Below are positions 10,611-22,896 of a stretch of DNA of 64,000 nucleotides, piece after piece. The notes beneath the pieces are model-generated. The model was not told the DNA's origin and ran no database searches. It saw nothing but the letters and a program-made list of their open reading frames with translations. Origin of the DNA: Eimeria necatrix (lineage: Eukaryota; Apicomplexa; Conoidasida; Eucoccidiorida; Eimeriidae); NCBI RefSeq assembly GCF_000499385.1, contig NW_013652214.1:1-64000 (forward strand). Reading direction: 5' to 3'. Within the stretch, counting starts at the first letter, position 1. Each line of letters opens with the position of its first letter. A program made the translations under genes and the position numbers.

Positions 10611-13600
10611 TTACTCCAATATTTTATTCATGTGTTGTTTGCCTTCGAATTCGACTGCCAAATGCGAAGAAATAGAAATAAGAAACTCGGAGTCCTCCCG
10701 AGAGAAACAAGCACGGCCCACAGGATCCATGACTTCGATTACACCTATGACATCACCCTGCAAGCATCCATTTGAAAACGTAAAAAAAATACATTGGACG
10801 AGGATATAAACGCATATATGCCTTAAATAAACAAAGGCAGCAGTGAGCGCTCGTGACAAGACGCTACAGCACCATCTCGTTGAAACGCTAGTGCAGATCC
10901 AAACGAAGACCGGGCTACTATTCTTGCTGTTGCTGCTTCTCGTGCTCTTTGCAACTAATGCAAGCAACAGAAAGCAACACAAGCGGTGGGAAAAAGACAA
11001 ATAAAATCAAGGTAAGCAAAAAGAGGTAGGAAAGGAGAAGAAATAAGAAAAGTGACACACTTGAAGGCAGCACGAAACGCAGTGGCATCAGCGACAAATG
11101 AGGGACAACCACAAAGCATAACTACAAAGATAAATCACCTGAAAGCCAAAAACAGGAGCACCCAAAATCTGCTTTGCTGCTAGGCGCCGAGTTAAAGTAT
11201 TCCCTGGGGGAATATTTGCCAGAAACGACAAACTATCTCGCTGCTGTTGATTTGCCTGCTCGATGCCGGTTTGAGTAAGCTGCTCTGGAGCAGTGTCACG
11301 CTGCACCAAAGCATCTGCAAGAGTTTGTTGCTGTTGCTGTTGCTGCTGCTGGGGAGACAATGATGCGCCTTTGCCTGTCAGGAAAGCGGCGGCTGCTCTT
11401 TGCTGTTGCTGCTGTTCATGAGGCAACGGTACAGTTTCTTCTGTCTGCTGTTTCTGCAGATGGGCCGCCAGGGCATGCAGCTCTTCAGGCTGTACAGATT
11501 TTCGGCTTCGCACCTGCTGCTTCTGTTGCTGCTGCTCCTTAGCTTGTTCGAGGTGCTGCTGCTGTTGATGCAACGCACATGCAATTGAGGGGTCACCCCC
11601 TTGGGGCTCGATGAGCTTCTCCTTTTGCGGGGGTCTCCAGTTGACAAGTTTACCTGTTCTGTACGCCTCGCCAGGAATACCTGCATCCAACTGAGAAGGC
11701 AGCAACAGCAGCAGCAGCAGCAGCAGCATGCCGAACTTCTCGATGCAGAATTGCAGGAAGGTACGCCCACAAATTAGCAGTAACAGAAACCATATGGGCC
11801 AGAAGGATTGCTGCTGCCACAGCAGCAGCAGCAGCACCGGAAGAGAATAGCTCACCGGTAGCGTGAGAGGCTTGCCGTTGAGGACGGTGCGAAAGCATTT
11901 ATTCTGCATGTCAACTCTATAGAACACTACCTTCGCCGCCTGCATGTAATCCTATGGGCAGCAACAAACGCCGAACGCAAACAATACTCGGCCACATGTG
12001 TATAAATAAGGAGCACTTTGCTGGCTGGCTTGGTGCACAGCTGCGTGTTCAACTTTGACGTATAGCTCCATGTGGCTAGCTAGCTTCTTGATTAATTAGC
12101 CATATTAGTAGCCAGCTATCTAGCTGCCTGGGAAGTTAGCTTCAGCCTTTCCAACTAGCTAGGAAACTGGGTAGCAATTTACTTCAAGCTCCTGCATGAG
12201 ATCCACAAAGATAAAGTTCTCTTCGTCCTTTTGTGTTTTTAGCCGCGCACCCTCCTTCGTGTCCAGCAGCAGCAAAGGGACCATTCCTAAAGCAGCAGCA
12301 GCAACAGCGAAAACCGCCAAAACTGAGCACTCCACGAGGAGTCGCAGCAGCACGAGCGCAGCGCGAGCAGCAGCATCAAGTGACGAAGGAAAAACACCGA
12401 TGCCACATGCAGCTACGCCGCCAGCGTGAGCAGCAGCAGCAGCAGTGGCAGCAGAAGCAAACTCACCAAGAAGGCAGCCAAGAGAAATGCCAATGGCGGA
12501 GCCCAAATAGTAATAACGACGTGAAAGGGGAAGGTCAAGTTGTTCCTTCGTGAGGCTGCAGATACAGTTCGCCTTCGGGCGCGCAGCCCAGTATATCGCA
12601 GCAGCAGCAGCAGCAGCAGGGTAAATAACGGCAGCAGCAGCGACAGGGTCAGCAGTCTGGCCTACTTCGGTCGAGGAATGCCCTTGAACTTCGTCGTCAA
12701 AGACTCAATCCAAGAGCCCATCCATATTCCAAGCAAATCGCTTAACCAATTACCTGTAGCAGCAGCAGCAACAGCATTACTGCAAGTATATTAGTTATGT
12801 GAATGCACCGGCATGGGAGCATGCAGCCACGAAACAACTCCGCAACAAACCAGAAACACTGGTTGTTAGCAGCAGCAGCTAACCAGCAGCAGCAGACTCG
12901 GAGCCTCTACTGGTGTTCCAGAAGCTTGACAGTCAGCAGCATCAGCAACAACACCATGTGCAACCGAGAGCTTACCAAGTGCTGCAGCAGCCATCGTGGA
13001 AAGACCAAGAGACACGCAGAGCGTCGTATCAAACTGCGCAATGACAGCAGCCACAGCAACAGCACCTGGCGCAGTAGAAGCAGCAGCAGCTGCAGCAACA
13101 GGCTAGTCCCTGCCATAATGGGGAGCTCGAAAGACAAACACTTCCAGACCCAAAACAAACAGCAACAATTCTGGCAAAAGCACCACCGGAAAAAAAAGCA
13201 GCAAGTCCAGCCGCAGTGGCAGTGACAGCACGAGAAAAGAGCAGCAACCTGCAAATCTGCTGCCACTGCAGCAACGGCAGCAGCAGCACCAGTGCGCGCA
13301 ACAGCAGGATTGACGAATGCAGCAACGGCTGACCATATCTCCAGCGGTGATCATGACGAAGTTGTCAACAAACCCAAAACCGATAAAGGGAATACTTCCA
13401 GCTAGCACCAGCATCCACAGCTGCTGCGAAGAAGGCCGCGCGGGCCCCCCTACAGCTGCTGGTGGCTGCTGCTGCTGATCAGCTTCCTCATCTCGCCTCC
13501 CTTTGGATTTCAGCTGCTCCGCTGCAGGTGGTGTGGAAGCAGTTTCAGCCTGAGCGGCAGGGAGAGCAGGCAGCAGTCAGTACGCTTGAATTTTGCCGCC

Positions 13601-14926
13601 TGAAATTCTGCTGGCTTTCCACAACTCCAGCTGCTGCAGTGGTAACTAAAGCCCGCCGCACCAGCAGCAGCAGAGCTGCATGCAGCAGCAGAAGCAACGC
13701 ACTTGGTCGGGAGCAGGGGGCTCTTGTGCTGCAGCGGCACGCTGCGCCGAAGCTGGATCCTCAGCACTCCCAGCCAATGCAGCCTTAGCAATATCGATGC
13801 AGCCAATAGCTGCAGCATTAGCTGCTGTTGTGGCGCTGCTGCTGCTGCCGAGCTTCCCGGGAACAAGCAGCCCTATCCCTGCAGGACACACTACATTTCC
13901 TGCAGCAGCAGCTGAGACAGCACCAGCTGCTGCCTTTCTAGGGCACAACCAAACCACTGAGTCTGCGGGCCGGCGAAAGATCCACTGAGGAGCCACAGGG
14001 GCAGGAACAACTGCAACAATAGCAGCAACTTCTGCCTCCTCCTTTGTTGCTGCTGCTGCGGCTTTTCTCGCTTCGTCCGCGAATGCTGCTTTGACTGCTT
14101 CTATCTGGGATTCTGCTGCTGCTGCTGCTGCATCACATGTGCTGATGACCCACTCGCTGGTCATGTACTCAGGCTCCCCAGAAGCAGCAGTGCTGCGGGA
14201 GGCAGCTGCCCCGTCCTCCGCAGCAGCGCCCTCAGCAGCAGCAGCAAATGAAGTTCTGGCCAGAGTGTATCCATTGTTGCCAACACTGCTGCTGACGCTG
14301 CTCTTTCTGTTACTACTAGGGTGGCTTCCTGGTTTTGGTGGTGGTGCTGCTGCTGCTTCATGTGATTTCCCAGCCTGTGAGATGCCATCCCATTTACTCA
14401 AGCCACCATTCCTAATGCCGCTGCAGCGGTCGCTCGTGAAACTGCTGCTGCTGCTGCTGCTCGTGCTGCTTTTGCCTCTGGAAGGGCAAATGATGCACGG
14501 AGGCTTCGTGGGATGCAGTGAAGGTATGTAGCAAATGGCCTTCATGCCCTCTCCTGGTGCCCCATTATGCAGAGGATGGCTGCACAGCAGCAGAGTCCTG
14601 CTGCAGCTGGCGCAGAAACACTTTTCGCTGCTGCTTCTGTTTGGAAAGCTCTGCAGAATGCTGTTAGTTGCAGACTTAGGCAGGCGGGGCTTGTGTGTGA
14701 AGGGCTGAGCCCTTCGTGCTGCTGCGGTTGCTGCTGCGTTTGCTGCTGATGCTGCTTTTGCTGTTGCGGCTTTTGCTGCTGCTGGCTCTTGAGGCAACAG
14801 ATGCACGGTGGTGTACGAAGCTGCCCACTTCCACGCTGCCGCGCGAGCTAACCTGCTGCTGCTGCTGCTGCCGCCGCTGCTGCTGCTGCTGAGCATCCCA
14901 GTGCGCTGCAGCAATGCGCTGACCAT
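10611..14926 (-). CDS. TMEM65-type membrane domain fused to a GAF domain
   Basis: Nine exons join in phase to 857 residues: 14926-13703, 13549-13334, 13033-12976, 12753-12666, 12555-12467, 12286-12183, 11951-11856, 11690-11139, 10757-10611. Exon 1 (408 residues) is Ala/Ser-rich with a basic, mitochondrial-presequence-like start. Residues about 445-575 match TMEM65, an inner mitochondrial membrane family in animals: SIPFIGFGFVDN, LGLSTMAAAALG, NWLSDLLG, PRPNLTKEQ and GSAIGISLGCLLGMVPLLL follow in family order. Residues about 585-850 form a GAF fold: DYMQAAKVVFYRVD, then AGIPGEAYRTGKLVNW, then a long Gln-rich insert, then ILGAPVFGF, then GDVIGVIEVMD. GAF domains bind cyclic nucleotides or other small ligands; the ligand here is unknown. 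The conserved blocks fall on spliced frames with correct phase at eight junctions, so the fusion is unlikely to be chance. Confidence 0.8.
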
Positions 14927-14932
14927 TCTCAA

Positions 14933-16693
14933 CTCCAGTGCAACAAGTTCTGGTCACCCGCGTCAGCTTACTTGCCTTTAGTACAATGCTGCTGCTGCTG
15001 AACAGCCTCCGGTTATCCGTAGCTCTACCTACTCAGACTTGCCTCCACGACGTTGCACTGGCGGCTGGTATTGCTGCTGCTGCCGCTGCCGTTGCTTCTG
15101 TTTCTGGTACGGCTGCTGCGCCTCTCCAATATTTGTTCAGGCTGCAACAGCAGCAGCGTCGTTGCCAGCAAAGCTTTCTGAGCAGCATCAGGTCCGCAAG
15201 CGGCAGCAGCGACTACTGCTGCTGCTGGAGCAGCAGTAGAAGCTGTTGCTGATACTCCTGTACAGGCTACCTCCGCAAGAATTGCGCCGCTGAAGCAGAT
15301 GCGCCTATTTCAAGTGTTGCTGCCGCTCTTTCTGCTGCTGCCTCTACTGTTGCTCTTCTAATCCCGAGCTGCGTGCGCCTCTGCCCAGAACAGCACGGCC
15401 AAGATGGCAGTTCCAGAAGAGCCTCTTGCTGCGACGAAGAGGAAGCTTCACGGAGTGCCCAACTAGGTGCAGACAAGGCTTTGCTTGCCGGCTTTTAGAG
15501 TTAGGCGAAAAGTAATACTACATTTGGTGGCGGCCGTGTTGCTGCCGCCACCTTTGGTATTTCACGTGGTATTAGCTACACCACTAAAAAGTACTTATGG
15601 GGGTAAACAAAGCAATGTACGGGAACTATGATTAGCCAGAGCAGGGCTGGGAAAAACAAATTTGCGGCTGTTGCTGTCTGCGGCTGCTGTTGCTGCTGCT
15701 ACAGCAGCTGCTGCCGCTGTTATTTGGGGTGTCTCTAGAGGAAAGTATAAAATTAGAAAGGCACAAAGTTGCCTAATACTAATACTTGACCAACTTGCAA
15801 AGTTCTAGTAGCTGATCCTTTTCAGCGAGCGGCCAGCAGCAGCAGCAATAGCTTCCGTTGCTGCTCCAAGGCGGCAGCACTGCAGCCGCCTAGGCTAGAG
15901 TAGCTGCAAGATAAGACCTTCTGTTGTAGTGGCTCTTCTAGTGGTATTAGTGGAAGAGAGTTCAAATACATTAATTAGTAGCTTTGCTATCAAGAGGCCA
16001 CAAATACCCCTTACAGCAGCAGCAGCAAGTCCTGTATGAGGTCGTGCGTGGACCGTTACAGTCCGTTGCCGCCGCTGCTCGAGCTGCTGCAGCAGCAGCA
16101 GCGGGAGTAGCCTCTCAACGATGAATTGCAGCGAAGAATTTTCCCAGCAAAACTTTTTTGTGTATCATTCTGCTGCTGCTGCCATTGCTGCCGTGTAGCA
16201 CGAGAGCCGGCAGCCATAGTTGCTCACCAGCAGCCGCCAGAGCCAATCGATGTTCAGTCCTCTTCACCAAGCACCTGCCAGCACTACAGGCATTCCCTGT
16301 GGTGAGGCTTGTTGAATTTCACTTAGTTGCTGCAGCAATAGCAGCGGAAGAAGCAACAACAGCCACGTAAACCTGCAGCTCGCTGCTGCAGGGCGAGGCC
16401 GGCTGGGTTCCATTGTGTCTCACACTGCCTCTCCTGCTGCTGCCGTTGATGGCACTGGCGCACGAAGCTTTTGCCTGTCTCAGCGAGCGTAAGTTTATGG
16501 ACTCAGCACCAGTGACATGAGGCAGCAGCAAGAAGAGCAGCCCCACAGCGATCAGCGCAGCAGCAGCACCTCAAGAACACGAACACGCAGGCAGCAGCAG
16601 CATTAAAGGATAACAACAACAGCAGAAGAAGGACAGGCAAAGGCAGTACAAGAAGCAGCATCCCCTTCGCACTACTGGACCTCTCAAGCTAGC
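14933..16693. other. divergent intergenic region between two head-to-head genes
   Basis: It lies upstream of the minus-strand TMEM65-GAF gene and of the plus-strand gene at 16694. CTG/CAG tracts occur at 15060-15250, 15670-15720, 16015-16110 and 16550-16660. The frames at 15267-15476 (-) and 14938-15252 (+) are short, and the latter has no ATG. Promoters probably lie here, but I recognise no motif. Confidence 0.4.
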
Positions 16694-19600
16694 ATGAGAA
16701 GATTCTTTGGAATCTTCCGCCGCAGGTGACCCTCAGGCGTATTTATGCCCATCCAGCTGCTGCTGCGCTTTTCGCTGCTTGCAATGCTCTTTTAAATGCT
16801 GCTGTCTGTCGTCGGTGTGCCTCTGTTGCTGCTGTTGGGGTACTTGGGGGCCCGCTGGTGAGTATTTTGCTGCTGCAGACCCAGTGCAATTACAGCCATT
16901 CATGATGCTGCTGCTGCTGCTGTTTGTTCTGATGCTTCCTCAGTAGGCGGTCTGCTAAAGCTGTGGACAAGGGAGGAAATCAGCAGCAAAAGGAACTGGA
17001 GCATCCGCAGCAGCAGCATGCGCAGCAAACAGCAGACCTGCTATGCCAAGCCGCACAACAGAACCAGGAGCAGCAGGAGCAGGAGGCGCAGCAGATGAGT
17101 TACCAGCAGAAACATCTGGCAGAACAGCGCTCGCCTGCAGCAGGCTGTGCCTCATTTGAGAGCAACAGCGGCAGCAGAGACACCAACAGCAGCAGCAACT
17201 GCACGAGCTGCAGCAGCCGCATACACGCCAGTTCCTTTGTGTGCACCCAGCCGTCACGGAAAGCCATGGTTTCCTTTTTCTTGGAAGCAGCAGCAGCAAA
17301 GGCAGCAGCAACAGATGTATCATCAGAAGCGCCGTCAGCAGAAGCCGCACCAGCAGCACCGCCATCAGCAACTGCAGCAGCACCATCGGCAACTGCAGCA
17401 GCAGCAGCAGCAGCAGCTACAGGGGCTGAGCTTGGGCCCTTTCGTGAAGGCTCGAAGACCGACGACGAAGCTACAGTGCAGCGGCCACTTGGCGGCCTGC
17501 CTTTTGTGTGTGGGCGCAGCAGGCCACGGGCGCTGACCCCAACAACAGCAGCTGCAGAGGCAGCAGCAGCAGCAGCAGCAGAAGCAAAGAGGAGAGAAGC
17601 TGAGGGCTGCTGGGATGTAGAAGGCTACCCAGCTGAAGCAGCAGCAGAAGGGGCCCTCTACAGCGCCACCCTTGCTGCAGCATCGCTAGATGTTTTTTCC
17701 CTGCCATTTAACCATGCAGAAAAATGCATAATTTCCTCACTCAAGCTTCCAGAACTTGGTTAGTTGTTTAGACCCTCCTGCTGTTGCAGTAGCCGCTGCT
17801 GCTGCTGCTGCCGCTGCTGGCGACACCGGCACACCTGCCGCTGCTGCTGTTGTGCTTGCTGCTGGTGGTGCATCTTTTGCTGCTGCTGGCGCAGCAGTCT
17901 CTGCTGAAACTGTCATGTTCTGCTGCTGCACTTGATGCTGCTGCCGCAGCTGCTGCTGTGAATTGTGCATGTAGCACTGCTGGTGCGCTTGCTGCAGTTG
18001 CCGCTGCTACTCCCCCAGGGTGTACTGTTGCTGCTGCTGCAGTGGGGACCTTTTTGCTGCTGCAGCTGCCTCGTGCGCCGAATTGTTTCGCGGTGCTGCT
18101 GCTGCAGCCCTTTCTACCTGCTGCTGCTGTTGATGGGTCAGCTGCTGCTTGATTGGCTGGTGCTGCAGGAGCTTTCCTTGTTGCTGCTCGTTGCTGACCT
18201 GTTGTTGCATTAGGCTCTCGCGCCATAGACTACCCGGTGCCACCTGCTTTGCTGCTTGAGGAAGCTTTGAAGCAGCAAGAAGACCCGGATGATGTGGCTG
18301 CTGCAGCGGCTGCGATGCTGCAACAGCAGCCGCAGCCGCTGCCGCGGTCCCGCTTCATGAAGTCGCCGAGACGCTGCAGCAGCGCCAACAGCAGCAGCGC
18401 CAGAAGGGCTTTAGAAGCTCTTGACGAGTCTTCTGTCTTTTGTCTCCCTCTGGCCCATCGCCGGCGGCTGCTGTTCAACATGCTGGCGAACTTCTGCCTG
18501 GAAGCAAACGCAGGTGAGGCACTTCCCCCGCAGCAGCAGCAGTAGCTGCTGCTGCTGCTGCTGCAAAAAGAGCTCATTGGGCGCAGCAGCAGCACTTTAT
18601 GTTGTCGCCAATAGGGCTGGCCGCATGTGCTAACAGAGGCATGAAATAATCAGTTTAGGCAGCTGCTTAGGTAGGTGGCTGCAGCGCAAGCTAGGCAGCT
18701 AGCTGCCGTTTAGCTAGTTAGCTGCAGCAATTTGAGCTTCACCAAGAGCTGCTGAGTAGCCCCTGAAGCTTCTGCTTCTGGTATGGTGCCAGCTAGCTAG
18801 CTAGCTAGCCAGCTGCGCGCATGCAGGTGTGTGGGGTGTCTCAATTTACCTTGTTCTCAGGCCTTTCTCTGTTTCAGCTGACTGCTAGCCGGGACACGCT
18901 GCCTGTCTTTTTGCGGCTGTCTGACGACCTGCAGCAACTGCTGCTGGACGCGAGGACTGGCCACATCCTGGAGTTTCCCTTGGCCAACGCTGAGGCTGTT
19001 TACACGCTGCAGCGCCGCAGAGTCCCAATAGACTCTGCGCGCACTGAGCAGCAGCAGCAAGTGCACGTGCATGTGCAGCAGCAGCAACTGCCCCCGCAGC
19101 AGCAGCAGCTGCCCCCCTTGGACATGAACATGGTCCACGCAACCAGGAGCAGCTCGGGGGGCTACGCAGCAGAGCCCGTTGAAGGCGGGAGACGACGCGT
19201 GCTGCTGCAGCAGCAGCAGACGCAGCCGCAGCAGCAGCACGAGGATGCGGATGAGGGGCAAGCTGCCTCAGTGGGATTTGGAGGCCGCAGCAGCACAGAG
19301 ACCACTCGCAACTTCATCGTGGTGGTTGAGTTCGGCTGCACGAAATTGGCATTTGCATTTGAAGACAGAATCAACGCTGAGACATTTCAACTCGCCACTG
19401 GGCTGCTGGCTAGGCGGGTAAGGACAGCCAGGCACAGCCAAAGAAGCAGACAGACACATTTCCACAACAAGTGCAGCAGCAGCTACAGAGGCAGACGCAG
19501 CAGCAAACTGATAAGAACAGACTCGCCAGCAGCAGCCAAGGCAGAGGGAGATAAACATACTGCACAGAAAGACAGAAACCCCACAAACCCTAACATAGAG

Positions 19601-20235
19601 TGGCGTTTGAGAAACCCCACAAACCCTAAGGTAGAGTGGATTTGAGGGACAAAAGAAAGCAGAAATAGGAAAGCTACAAACCCTAACATAGAGTGGGCTG
19701 TGGAAGGCAGAGGGAAAAAGATGTAGGGGAAGACAGGATGGGCAGACATTAGAAAGGACACGGCCACAAATACGTGCAGCAGCAGCAGCAGCAGCAGCAC
19801 TTGCAGCAGCACACACAAAAGGTAAAGCCAACTGCAGCTGCACCTTCACTGTGCTGCATTTTTCAGGCCAAAGAAATCCAGCAGCAGTCGAGCTTTTCTG
19901 CCATTGTTTCATTTGCCGAAAATCTACCCTTCACTCCCCGCGCAGCGAAGGAGTTTCTGCATCAGCTCGCTGCGCCTTCCTCCTCCAATAGACCTCTCAG
20001 CAGCAGGAGCAGCAGCAGCAGAATCCAGGACATTTGGCAGCAGCAGCCGCAGCAGCTGCAACCGAGGCACTCACAGCTTGGCTTCATAGAAACTGAAGAA
20101 ACCTCATCTCTCTGCGGCTGCTGGGGACCCCTGAAGCCCGTGGATACCACTCCAGGGCCCCTGCCAACTCTTCCCCTTTTTGGCATTGGGCCCCCATTGC
20201 CCAGCATTGGGAGGGGCAGGGGGCCCCCATGGTGA
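16694..20235 (+). CDS. unrecognised protein with possible PH-like fold
   Basis: Five exons join in phase to 685 residues: 16694-16725, 16944-17758, 18229-18513, 18861-19417, 19867-20235. The short first exon gives a basic, Arg/Phe-rich start (MRRFFGIFRRS). Exon 2 is Gln, Ala and Ser rich. The best-ordered part is the end of exon 3 through exon 4. It alternates strand-like segments (LPVFLRLSDDLQQLLLDA, GHILEFPLANAEAVYTL, then a Gln-rich loop, then NFIVVVEFGCTKLAFAFED) and ends in a helix (NAETFQLATGLL). This pattern suits a pleckstrin-homology barrel such as that in apicomplexan IMC sub-compartment proteins, but I cannot name the family. The last exon has GGGGCCC-derived Pro/Gly residues near its stop, so the 3' end is the least certain part. 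Confidence 0.6.
19560..19705. repeat. minisatellite with ACAAACCCTAA and TAGAGTGG
   Basis: Three imperfect copies of a unit containing ACAAACCCTAAcataGAGTGG lie in the last intron of the gene at 16694-20235. The spacing is about 36 bp and then about 60 bp. The AAACCCTAA core is telomere-type. Confidence 0.7.
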
Positions 20236-21496
20236 ACAAACCAGGGTATCTGTACCCATGCACATTAGCGTGCATCTCTAAGTGGCTAAGTGCACAAGTC
20301 TGTTTGAATGTAATTGCACGAGTCTGCAGACGCAAACAGATTTGCATTTACTTCCTGCATGCGTACGAAGCGAAGGCAAATGTGCAAGTGGCTGTACTTG
20401 CTTGCATGTACTTCTACAGACAGACCTGTACATACACGTGAAGGCCACCCATAGGGGAGGGTTTACTTTTCGCGCGTTGCTCATACGCGTTAAGCACAGA
20501 AGTGCATTTACACACTTCTAAATGTATTTAATAGATACATGCGGACGAAGAAAGGCCTCCCAGAAGACAGCGGGGCCTTCCAGCAGCTGGCTGAGCTGCG
20601 TCTGTCTGCTTTTCCGTTCTTTGCTGCCCTTCAAATGTTGGGCATTTGCCGTTGCTCGGCTCTCGGGTGCTCTCCTTTGTCTTATTTTTGTCGCATTTTA
20701 TTGTTTCCATTTTGTTGCTTTTGGGTCGAAACCTCCCAGGCTGTTTGGTTCCTTGCTACACGCATGCAGCACCTTCTGCTGGCTAGCTTTGTTTGGGTCG
20801 AGCCCCTCCTGCAGCTGCAGCACCAGCTGAATCTGCAGCAGCAGCAGCAGCTGCAGCCGCAGCAGCAGCAGCTGGTGCAGCTGCTGCTGTGTCAAATATG
20901 CCATGTGTTTTGGTCCACCGTAAGCGGGGGAACTTTCCGCTGTTGCCCTTCGTAAAACGAACTTTACCTTTTATGAGTCGTAGAAGACATACTGACTGTT
21001 GCAGGAACTGCTGCTGCTTATGCTATCAGGCAGCTGCTGCGGCAACTTCAACAATTGCGGCTGTTCCTGCCGCAGCAGAGCTACTGCTGCTGCTGGATGA
21101 ATTGACGGTGGGGGTACTGCAGCAGATCGCACTAGCTATGGGCTGCTACTAGGATTTGCTGCCTTTTCTTCTGCGGCTCTGCGGCTGCTGCTGCAGCTGC
21201 ACCGCCCCTTAAGCTCCACAATCTCTTTAAAAGCATGCAGCAATCCGGCGCACTGCTGCTGCAGCAGCAGCAGCTGCAAGTCTTACTCAGAAGAGTCAGC
21301 TGCAGCAAAACCTCTCTTTCGGGCATTACCCCCAAATTACATAGAGGTAACCCCAGCCTCGCCAGTATATTTGCCCGTCATTCGAAATGCCGTGGCACCC
21401 AGTTTTGCTGCAGCTGCAGCAGCTGCAGCAGCTCTAGCTGCAGGAGCTGCAGCGGCTGCAGCAGCTGCTGCTGCGGCAGTGGAGCTGCCGCCGCAA
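20236..21496. other. convergent intergenic region, nothing assigned
   Basis: This lies between two convergent genes. The frame 20539-20955 (+) has a true ATG but no recognisable domain, and its downstream part is translated CAG repeat. A second frame ends at 21152. Palindrome-rich GCAGCTGCAGC tracts run from 21400 to 21490. Probably 3' flanks of both genes. Confidence 0.4.
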
Positions 21497-21775
21497 TTAG
21501 TAGTCATCAAACGTTGGCTCTTCTTCCTTAAGGTCTTCACCAACAGCGTCCGCCCAGGCCTTGCGGAACGCGCGAAAGAAAGCAGGACTCTCGTTCTGCA
21601 GCAGCAGCAGCAGCAACAGCAGCAACAGCACAAATATGGCCGCAGCAGCGCAAGCAGCAGCAGCAGCACAGAACGCATGCGGCGAGAACCTCCGCATCAC
21701 TGTAAGAAAAGGCAGCAAAACAAACGCCACCGTCACATGAGCCAGCAGCAATAGGCTCAGAAGCTGCACGTAAGT

Positions 21776-21809
<34 letters not shown>

Positions 21810-22896
21810 TGGATAGATAGGCCGAACACAAAGTCTTGGACACAGTCTGAAACAGCAGCGCAAGCAGCAGCAGCAAAACGCAGGGCTAGCGGCAGCAGAA
21901 GAAGCTGCAGCGCCTTGCATAATGGCAGCAGCAACAGCAGCAACAGCAGCAGCAGCAGCACGGGAACCCGCAGCACCTCGAGGGTCCTTGAGGCGCAGCA
22001 GCAGCTCCTGAGCGTAGACGATGTAGTGGCGTTTGGCCCTGCAACAGCAGCAGCAGCAGCAGCAGCAAACAGCGATTGGTGCGGGGTGACTGCAGCACAA
22101 CGGAGGATCCAGGGGAAGCAGCAGACAAAGGACTAGCAGCAAAACAGCAAATAAGAAAAAAGCTAAAATAGAAAACGGACAAAACGGCCTACCTGTCCCC
22201 CAAGAGAAAACGCACCCCACTGTCTCCCATTTCATCTGTAGAGCCTTCCAGCTGCACACAAGCCACGCAGCAGCAGCAGCAGCAGCAGCAGCAGCACGAG
22301 TGGTAACAGCTGCAGCAGCAGCAGCCCCAGCAGCATTTTCCGCTGCAACAACTTAGACGAGCAGCAACAAAGAAGAGGGCAAACGCAGCAGTGCCGGCGC
22401 AGCGGCGACAGCAGCAGCAACAAAAGTAGCAACAACAGCAACAGCAGCAGGCGCTATACAGCAGCAGCAGTGCCGGTGCAGCGGCAGCAGCAGCAACAGC
22501 AAAAGGCGTCACCCAAGCTGCGACTTTTGCATCATCTGATAAAATGACAAGAGCTCTGTCCATGAAAGAAACGCGAAGCAAATTAAGGGAAGTCCCTTCT
22601 ACGTTTAGTTGCGTCTGGTACACCGCAGGGCCGTCGTCCTTGTTTGCTGCTGCTGCTGCTGCTGCTGCTGGGGCTCCTGCTGCTGCGGCTGTTGCTGCCA
22701 TTGATCCCGCCTCTGCGGCTGCTGCTGCGTGTGCTTTTGATGCTGCTTCTGCCGCCACGCCCGCTGCTGCTCCAGCGGCACTTCCTGCTGCTGCTTCTGC
22801 TGCTGCTGCTGCTGAGTCACCGCGACGCCCCCGAGGGGCAGGCGGGGGGCAAGCAGCGTCGCTGGGAATGAAAGGAATGCCAACCTCGAATTCCAT
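21497..22896 (-). CDS. proteasome assembly chaperone 3-like protein
   Basis: Five exons join in phase to 213 residues: 22896-22513, 22251-22193, 22038-21977, 21846-21809, 21595-21497. After an Ala-rich stretch (about residues 28-85) the order of elements follows the small PSMG3/PAC3 family: a strand pair (LLRVSFMDRALVILSDDAKVAAW, shown split here as LLRVSFMDRALV and LSDDAKVAAW), then VRFLLGDR, a helix HYIVYAQELLLRL, a strand DFVFGLSIQ and a C-terminal helix SPAFFRAFRKAWADAV. PAC3 pairs with PAC4 to help assemble the 20S alpha ring. There is no catalytic motif to confirm the call, and identity with the family is low. Three introns end in CTG tracts at the acceptor. The gene is head-to-head with the Maf gene. 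Confidence 0.5.
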
